The notes under the pieces were generated by a model. That model did not search any database. It was not told the DNA's origin and saw only the letters and a program-made list of their open reading frames with translations. A DNA stretch of 64,000 bases from Loripinus fragilis (lineage: Eukaryota > Mollusca > Bivalvia > Lucinida > Lucinidae): NCBI GenBank assembly GCA_964019695.1, contig OZ026518.1, forward strand, positions 109,824,508 through 109,888,507, read 5' to 3'. The translations under genes were made by a program, and so were the position numbers. Within the stretch, counting starts at the first letter, position 1, and the number at the start of each line of letters is the position of its first letter. Positions 57,625-64,000 of this stretch are shown piece after piece.

Positions 57625-57960
57625 ATTTGCGAAATGGAGGAACTTGAAATCAGAGCGGTTTTCAAGTATTTCTGTAAGAAAGGAATGCCTCCCATTGCAT
57701 TTCGTGATGAATTCATAGGAACTGTTGCAACTGAATGTTGATTTGAAATCTTTTCGCAGCCCCCATATTCTCCTGATCTGACTTCTATCTGTTACACAAA
57801 CTGAAATCCATCTTCGTGGTATACAGTATGGAATCACTGAAAGCGTCTTTGATATGTTTATAAAATACCGTTGATAAATGCAAACTTGTACTGCATTATG
57901 ATATGTTCGTGCGCGTCTTCATCAAGCTAGATGCCGCTTTCTTGAAGGTGCGAATTTGAA
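57625..57960 (+). pseudogene. Mariner transposase, internally deleted
   Basis: The frame reads MEELEIRAVFKYFCKKGMPP, then FRDEFIGTV, which is the start of a mariner transposase (the N-terminal helix-turn-helix region that binds the TIR). After a stop the same frame continues FEIFSQPPYSPDLTSI; PPYSPDL is the mariner C-terminal signature carrying the last catalytic aspartate. With a frame change HKLKSIF and a C-terminal-like end follow. About 200 residues between these parts, including the first two catalytic aspartates, are gone. Flanking TIRs were not found. Confidence 0.72.
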
Positions 57961-58084
57961 GATACAGCCAACAATGTACTTTTTAATAAAGTACATAAAA
58001 ACAAAGGTTCATAAACACGTTATGAACCAGGTGTGTTCGGTACATGTCTGCATTGTAAAAATGCCCAGATTATTAAGAACAGTC

Positions 58085-58560
58085 TGGAAAAGAATAATTG
58101 TTGAGTTCATCCTCGTGTTTTTCAGTTCTAGTTTATTTCCAAAAAATTGATACATGTACTTGAGGATGATAACGATTTATTTTCAAGACCATAAATACTC
58201 TTACACGAAACGTTATATAAATTCATAAACAACCACAAGTTCAAAAAGAATCAGAGAAGTACATGGTAGGATTGGGTTATTCATTGCACGAGTTAGTCAG
58301 TATTAATAGACGCATGAGTCACCTTCTAGCCAGGCTCACATCTGGTTCCTATTTACGTTCGCTTTACAAGAGACAGGGACATTGCATACCACGTGGCATA
58401 ACAGTTACTGAATAGCTCTATAATACAAACTTATTGTGTATGACTTACGTAGTCCTCTGGGCGTAGTCCGTGGAGCATCTATACAAGAGTGAGATTCCAA
58501 ACTCTGGTCAGCCGACATACTTTTGAAGGGGTGATCTTTTATTACCTATGATTTAAGCAT
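58085..58560 (+). repeat. Diverged third copy of repeat E
   Basis: Shares tttattttcaagaccataaa, aacaaccacaagttcaaaaa and ggtcagccgacatacttttg with the units at 51.5-52.3 kb, with about 100 bp of extra sequence in the middle. Confidence 0.75.
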
Positions 58561-58996
58561 GGCCGTTTCTAGCTATGGATGAAAATGCGGATATAATTAT
58601 TAGTACTAGTTATCCACTGATAAATGTTGGCCAGGGATCATACTGAACTTCTAATTCACCCTACCTACTTACTCAACGATGGAGTTTCGTGAGATATTGA
58701 GTAAATAACTGAACGGCGGATTAAAATGACATAATTGAGCACCATACCATGGTCAATTGATTGCAATAGCATCAACTGTCCCATAAAACATTTTACTATT
58801 GACAATAATTAGATGGCAAAATGTTGTGTTTTTTTTACAAAAAGTGAACGTTCACAACATACGTAAAAGCATGTGCCTCGGTTTAAACAAAATTTACCAG
58901 AAATGTTCTACAAGCTTTTCAAAATTGTGGAATCTTTATAGAAACTGAAGAAATAATTCATATTTTCAATCTTGTTGTGTGTAAGGATCGAATATA
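58561..58996. other. No recognised feature
   Basis: AT-rich; no matches. Confidence 0.4.
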
Positions 58997-59498
58997 CACT
59001 GGTCAAAATATTTAAAGGAACTCTACGTGTTTTGCCATTGGTCACAATACAAATGCACTCATGATCCGACTAATAAGTAATCCCTTTCCAGAAATGTCCT
59101 TGGGAAGATTTATGTAAAATTAGAATTTTACTAAATCACCCCTTTTTCAAAATCAAATGTAAAGCCGATTTTTTCTATCAAACACTACGAAACCATCGTT
59201 TCTGTATATTCAATAGCCTTTTAATGTTGCAGAAACCATAAGGTTACGCTATTAAAAAATCCAAAGATTCTACTGAGATCCAGAAAAAATGGTCATTTTC
59301 AAGAAATTTACAAAATTTGAGCCATGAACTTGAGCAGCGATTGTTTTGTCAAAAACATTTTTTGAATCAATACTTTGACTTTCTTCGCAACGAGAGCAAA
59401 AGAAACTGGATTTTTACCTTATAGTCTAGTGAAATGTTTGGCTTAACATTATCACCTATGCAACATTATCAGTGTTCCTTTAAATATTTTGTGCAGTG
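58997..59498. mobile_element. TIR element T, 502 bp
   Basis: Ends cactggtcaaaatatttaaa (then ggaac) and gttcctttaaatattttgtg (then cagtg) are 25-bp inverted repeats. TA precedes the left end. No transposase. The end sequence and size suggest a non-autonomous Tc1/mariner-type element. Confidence 0.82.
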
Positions 59499-59784
59499 AA
59501 TTCAAGGTGGCAGTAAATTGATGCTCTCTGTATCACTGTATGTCAGCCAATAGAAAGTGGATAAATCACTAGTACTCTGCACTTGTGACACTTCTTTTAA
59601 AGATTTCCCTCCGGCCAATGAAACATATTGAATAAGAAAAAAATCACTACCAGTGTGAACCTATTTATCAAATACAGCCCTCTTTGATTTATTTAGTCAA
59701 ATTTACAAAGGCAGGCTAATAAGCAGCTCATAAACAAATCACCTTTCTGAAATCCATGCCTACTTTAATTATTTGTATTAGTGT
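59499..59784. other. No recognised feature
   Basis: Short AT-rich spacer between element T and a D copy. Confidence 0.4.
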
Positions 59785-60125
59785 CATCTACTACTGCTGA
59801 TAACATTTGCAAACAGTTTGGACCCACATCATGACCGACAAAACTGTCATACTTGATCTTTATCAACACTGTTTGACACTGTTATGAAAGTTCTGAGAGA
59901 AAATTTCGAAAAAGATGATTTAGAAGAAAAATAGAAACAACACCCCATCAAACAACCAAAAGTGTACAAAAATAACCTAGCGTACAAAGAGTTAAATCTA
60001 ATAGCTGAAAGGTAAGCCCATGAATAATTGTTGGAGATAGTACACATGTGACCTTGTTTGTGGGGCTATGCCACACGCTTAGTTGTCATTTCATTCTTTG
60101 CGTTGTTCAGAAACGTCTGTTTAAC
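59785..60125 (+). repeat. Family D long copy
   Basis: ctgctgataacatttgcaaa opens it, as at 44810. The hairpin is gcaaacagtttggacccaca with atcaacactgtttgac. The remainder is collinear with 44815-45150 and repeat K follows directly. Confidence 0.78.
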
Positions 60126-60134
60126 ATAGGACCA

Positions 60135-60312
60135 GTTAAGCCAAAAAAAATTGCGTAAAATTGCAATTATTTTCTTATCCATCAGTTTAAACGTGTGTTT
60201 TGGGTGCTCAAAAGAACCGTGTCATTGAGACGGTTCTTTTGAGTACCCACAACATATGTTATAGTCGAGAAATAAGAAAATAATTTCCTGTTACGCACTC
60301 TTATCTGGGGCC
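60135..60312 (+). repeat. Dispersed repeat K, copy 2
   Basis: Contains a strong hairpin, tgggtgctcaaaagaaccgt (60201) with acggttcttttgagtaccca (60230), one mismatch. It matches 43435-43620 inverted. Confidence 0.8.
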
Positions 60313-60514
60313 TGTTTAATCTGGTTATAAGGTACATAAGATTGAAGTTCTTAAAAGTCTGATTGCATGATCAATGAAGAATTTTGAGGGTTTAGTATAT
60401 TAAATACAAGGTACATGTACATATCTGTTTGCTTTCGTAATAAAACTAATGATTTGGACCATGACGCGAGAATCTTTGTCTTCAGGAATGCTGCATGATT
60501 AGTCATAGCTCAAA

Positions 60515-60611
60515 AAAAGTGAGTATGATCAGGAAATACCACAATTACAAACTGCCGACAAACCCATGGCATCGTGAGGAAGAGCCAGACAACAATCACG
60601 AGGCACCATGG
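60515..60611 (-). mobile_element. Family C tail, terminal fragment
   Basis: agtgagtatgatcaggaaat through gaggaagagccagac, cut off at the start of the plus-strand RT fragment. Confidence 0.65.
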
Positions 60612-60960
60612 CAATCGTTAAGTCGGAAACTTCTTAAACAGGGCTATCGCTATCATAAACTTCGCAAAAACTTTTCTAAATTTTATAGACTATGATTTGA
60701 TATCTAAATTCCATATTGGACTAACATCTCTCCCTAGCGCCAGGGACTTTCGGAACCTGTATTCTATGGTCACTTGGAGCATAAATTGAAGAAAATTGTT
60801 CCCATTGTAAAAAGATGGGCTATAATATTAATGTATTGCAACAGACTGCCTACTTAGTGGTCAACCCAATCAAGGTTGGCAACTTTGCTTTCCTCTTTAA
60901 TTGAACGCCGGTGAGTCGGATTTCAGACACTATGACGGTTTCGACTTAAAGACTTATCTA
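60612..60960 (+). pseudogene. Penelope-like RT, C-terminal fragment
   Basis: SRKLLKQGYRYHKLRKNFSK then FYRL opens in frame, followed after a stop by sequence matching 19909-20200 (gatatctaaattccatattg, gcaacagactgcctacttag, gtcaacccaatcaaggttgg). It has numerous frameshifts. A minus-strand C tail terminus sits immediately upstream. Confidence 0.68.
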
Positions 60961-61165
60961 TTTATGAGATGGTAGGGGCCTGATGCTTTGGCTGTTTTCA
61001 GGCCCGCCGGGGTTTACCTGTTGGATTTCCTTTGCTCCGGTATTCAATTTTTTGTGCTGTTGAGTCATTGTTTTTGCTTTATATCCTTTTGATATATGTT
61101 CTAGGTGATGATACAAGGATAAGTAGGGACAGGTGTGGTACTCGATTTTATCGATTCCTGATCCT
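60961..61165 (+). mobile_element. Family B tail, internally deleted
   Basis: The first third (tgatgctttggctgttttca, ttctaggtgatgatacaagg) is joined to the last 40 bp (caggtgtggtactcgatttt, atcgattcctgatcc). The folded core and middle are missing. Confidence 0.68.
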
Positions 61166-61515
61166 TTTTCAGACGAAGTCTCAAAACATGCTATTCATTG
61201 TCATGATTGTGGGGTAGGGTTATGTATTGTATGAATTGTAGGCTCAAGCTAGTCAGTACAATGTTTATGCCTATGACTGTACGATACCGGAACGTTGCTC
61301 CACGTGGCGTAGTCGGTAGCGTCTCGGGTTAGTTATATGACTTTATTCTACGGTAACAGTCGAATTCGTTGATTCGAAGTCTTCGGGCCCAGCGTTTTTA
61401 CTGCGAAGTATCAAATTTTAGGACTCAATTATTTCCTTTTCAATCTTTTTGAAAAAGAAAACAATATGTCGGAATGATCTTGTGTCAGATGAAAGTGACA
61501 ATTTTATTGGAAATT
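61166..61515 (+). repeat. Duplicated segment F, copy 2
   Basis: Collinear match to 49055-49400 with moderate divergence (ggaacgttgctccacgtggc, agtcggtagcgtctcgggtt, ctttttgaaaaagaaaacaa). Confidence 0.8.
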
Positions 61516-61565
61516 GTATATACATGTACCAAGTACAAGTATATTCTTTTCAAAATGCTTGTCAT

Positions 61566-61805
61566 CTTTCAGCACTTACTGTCGTGCCAACCAAGAGTGA
61601 CAATGACGTAATACTTTATTTACAATTGCTAAGTAAAACACTAACGTGCACACTTCACTTGAGCATACTCGAATCGATAGATCACTCGTGTATTAATCCT
61701 ATCCTGTGGATAGGATTAATACACAAGTGATCTATCGATTCTAAGTCACTGATAACCTTGTAAACAAAACAGGACGTCACTGTCACTCTTGGCTGGCAGG
61801 ACAGT
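61566..61805. mobile_element. Nested foldback element
   Basis: Outer arms: gtcgtgccaaccaagagtga (61582) with tcactcttggctggcaggac (61781). Inner hairpin 61671-61741: gaatcgatagatcactcgtg, 34-base arms with one mismatch and a 3-base loop. Between the two arm pairs the sequence is not complementary. Confidence 0.82.
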
Positions 61806-62073
61806 GACTAATTTGAAAGTGGGTTGTTGTCTACTGTCTGAAAGTACAGTAGGCATTTGAAAGCAAAACTTAAGTAGCTGTTTTAAATGAAAAGGTTGAG
61901 CTATTCAATGACACACCCACCGCTAGAGGGATGGCGATTAGCTGGGTGTGTCATTTTAGTGCTGTGGCACCATGACTTTATATTTACAGGCAGGGCTATC
62001 TCATGCTACACCTCCAAGTCGGTACTACCATACAGGCTGCCAACTTAGTAAATTATAATTGCCATCCCCTTAC
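61806..62073. other. Unassigned, with short inverted repeat
   Basis: aatgacacacccaccgctag at 61908 and agctgggtgtgtcattttag at 61939 form an 11-12-bp inverted repeat around gagggatggcgatt. Nothing else recognised. Confidence 0.45.
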
Positions 62074-62390
62074 TAATTGAGGGTCTGGATGGGGGGTCTG
62101 GTATTCAGTATTCATTAAAATTTTAGCCCATTATTCATCTCATTTAAATTGTGGGTTATTCATTAAAATAAGACCAATTATTCATTAACAGTAAAAAATG
62201 TGGCAAAGAAATCTGATTATTCACTATTCATTATTAATTTTTTTCTTCAATTCATTAAAAAAAGGATTATTCATTATTTTTAGGCCCTCAATATTCACTA
62301 TTCATTATTTTTTGTCTCATTATTCACTATTCATTATAAAAAGGGCCATTATTCACTAATCATTATACCCCATCCAGACTCTCATAATTA
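62074..62390. mobile_element. TIR element U with ATTCATTA array
   Basis: Ends taattgagggtctggatggg and ccccatccagactctcataa are inverted. The interior is almost entirely variants of ttattcactattcattat in irregular tandem. 317 bp, noncoding. Confidence 0.78.
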
Positions 62391-62484
62391 ACGGGTTATC
62401 CCATGCAGGATGCTACAATAAGTATTGTCGATTTCGTATTTTAAAGGGCTGCCGATCAAATTTTCTCTAAGCAGATAAGCTGAG

Positions 62485-63105
62485 TCCCTGTCAGCAAACA
62501 GTGCAGACCCTGATGAAATGTCGCTTAATGCGGAATTATATCTGGGTCTTCGCTGTTTGCAAAAATCCTGTTTACCACTATCAATAATGGAAAGACAAAA
62601 ATATACTCATTGTCCTGCTTGCCCTTCTAATCTGAGAACAGCGGTCTATTCATTAACATCAAAAAGGTTGTGTCCTTAAACTTGTCTCGGCTATGGAAAA
62701 TTCTAGCAAAACAGCAGATCAATGACTGCTTGCACTGCACTATTGGGCTAAGCACACGTTTACTGCGAACTGACTTGGCCCAGGCAACATCCAGCCATGG
62801 AAGTTACCAGAATCTACGCATTGATAGAAACTCCTAAATATAGGATACACATGCAACTGTGCAAGGCGAATAGCGAAGATGCAGAGCAGACTACGCAAAT
62901 ATGCGCAGTCTGATCTGCCTCATCGATATTCGAATAAGCCCGACTGCGAGAAAAGCTGTGCCCAGCAATATATCGGTGATATGGAGTTAATCAATATTGT
63001 CGCACTTCAAAAAACATCCGATCCAAGTTCTGTGAAAAAGTGGCTTATCGCATCAAAGGGCTGTGCATCCGCGCATGACTGACCAGGGGCTTGCGTGTCG
63101 GTCAA
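62485..63105 (+). repeat. Duplicated segment G, copy 2
   Basis: Begins with a D hairpin (gcaaacagtgcagaccctga with gggtcttcgctgtttgc, 62493-62560). It contains cagactacgcaaatatgcgc / agtctgatctg, a clear palindromic core, and is collinear with 50120-51130 but lacks the 350-bp insertion. Confidence 0.8.
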
Positions 63106-63543
63106 TACACGGGTAATGTATTTTCATGTAGAAGTTGTTCTCATCAGAATGCGCGTGTACATGCAAGCAGACATTTCGGCAGACATGCATAATTATGTAG
63201 TAATGTGGAACTTTTCTTACGATATGACTTGGAATACATATAAGTTTATGTGATGTAAGACGAGGATGATGTATGTAAAGCCAAGCAAGGCTTTTTATTG
63301 ACGAAGCAAAGATGTTTATCGGCAATTCAGAATACGATTAGAATATTATGTGAAAGAAAATCAACACGTAAACAACATGAAATTAGTAGTAAACAAACAA
63401 AACAATGAATGAAAACGAACGAAATGAGTCAGCGAAATAAAAGATTAAATTAATTTGAATAAATTTATTGAATGATTGAAGGTGTACATGTTTTACAACC
63501 GTGTGAAACCTATCTAGGGGAGAGAGGATCAGCGGCCATTATC
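63106..63543. other. No recognised feature
   Basis: AT-rich with aacaaacaaaacaatgaatg and similar low-complexity near 63390-63440. Confidence 0.4.
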
Positions 63544-63595
63544 GACCCGCCAGTGAAACGCCATTTTAATGGCGCAACTGTTTCGCTAGCGGGCC
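63544..63595. repeat. Family H hairpin
   Basis: gacccgccagtgaaacgcca with ctgtttcgctagcgggcc, about 5 bp inserted on one arm. gaatactggc at 63615 is the matching outer end. Confidence 0.8.
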
Positions 63596-63609
63596 GATGA
63601 TAGCCCTAT

Positions 63610-63728
63610 ATTGAATACTGGCTTGGTAGCTTCGTGACCTTTCAGGAGATCCACATCCTATAGCTTTGTGATTTTTCAGGGTGGGGGGGATCGGACACCC
63701 TGCCCCCCTCCCCTCTGGATCCGCGCAT
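63610..63728 (-). mobile_element. GCGCGGATCCAG element N3, one end
   Basis: The end ctggatccgcgcat at 63715-63728 with ccctgcccccctcccct before it matches N1 and N2. The other end is not visible; the H element may have disrupted it. Confidence 0.6.
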
Positions 63729-64000
63729 GAAATTAGCACAGGTTTCATAATATGCACATTTCCCGCGATTGTAATAATAAACAAGAACTATCACATGCAT
63801 ATTAAAAAGTTTATTTTACAAACATTTTGTTGAATTATTCTTGAAAGTACTTGTAGCGTACATCTGCAATTCCACTCCAAACTTGTTTAGAATGGCATAT
63901 GTAGCCACACAACGCATACCCGCGATATGGCAATGCTGTACCTTGTATTTTTATTGTAGAAAACCCTAAATTTCGATGGGAAGCGCGGCACGCCGTTTGA
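63729..64000. other. No recognised feature
   Basis: AT-rich to the window end. Confidence 0.4.

Noticed and set aside
1..64000. CRISPR arrays, prokaryotic operons, rRNA genes, viral genes
   Set aside because: None seen. Tandem repeats here lack regular unique spacers, and the retroelements, SINEs and TIR elements are those of an animal genome.

Overview
This window looks like intergenic, repeat-dense DNA from an animal nuclear genome, most likely a bivalve mollusc. It is AT-rich and holds many small dispersed elements with terminal inverted repeats (TIRs), tRNA-derived SINEs, and decayed retrotransposons of Penelope-like, Jockey-like, CR1/L2-like and tyrosine-recombinase type. The protein fragments resemble what I remember from bivalve genomes; the species assignment is inference. 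I found no convincing host gene, rRNA gene or functional tRNA gene. All recognisable coding sequence belongs to transposable elements and is broken by stops, frameshifts or deletions.

Layout. 0-5.5 kb: a retroelement tail, then a 2.7-kb one-strand pyrimidine satellite. 6-13 kb: nested small DNA transposons, four tRNA-like heads within about 1.7 kb and a transposase remnant enclosed by a 31-bp inverted repeat. 13-17 kb: scattered short repeats. 17.2-20.7 kb: the best element, a Penelope-like retroelement with reverse transcriptase (RT) and 3' tail, split by a 1.6-kb insertion with a 5-bp target duplication. 20.7-30 kb: further tails, a Jockey-like RT pseudogene and a tyrosine recombinase pseudogene. 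30-43 kb: sparse DNA with copies of a 237-bp TIR element (family A), a CR1/L2-like RT pseudogene and a hammerhead-like motif. 43-64 kb: very repeat-rich, with a 417-bp tandem duplication, an old collinear duplication (49.1-51.1 kb against 61.2-63.1 kb), a mariner deletion derivative, and several long hairpins.

Three patterns tie the window together. (1) Two different retroelement 3' tails, here called B and C, occur about twenty times on both strands and share a folded core and a similar terminus. (2) A 60-70-nt hairpin with constant outer arms (GCAAACAGT-like) and variable inner stems, here called D, occurs about eleven times alone or inside larger repeats. (3) A palindromic core around TGCGCATATGCGCA recurs in otherwise unrelated small elements. 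Family letters (A, B, C, D and so on) are my own labels from comparing copies within this window.
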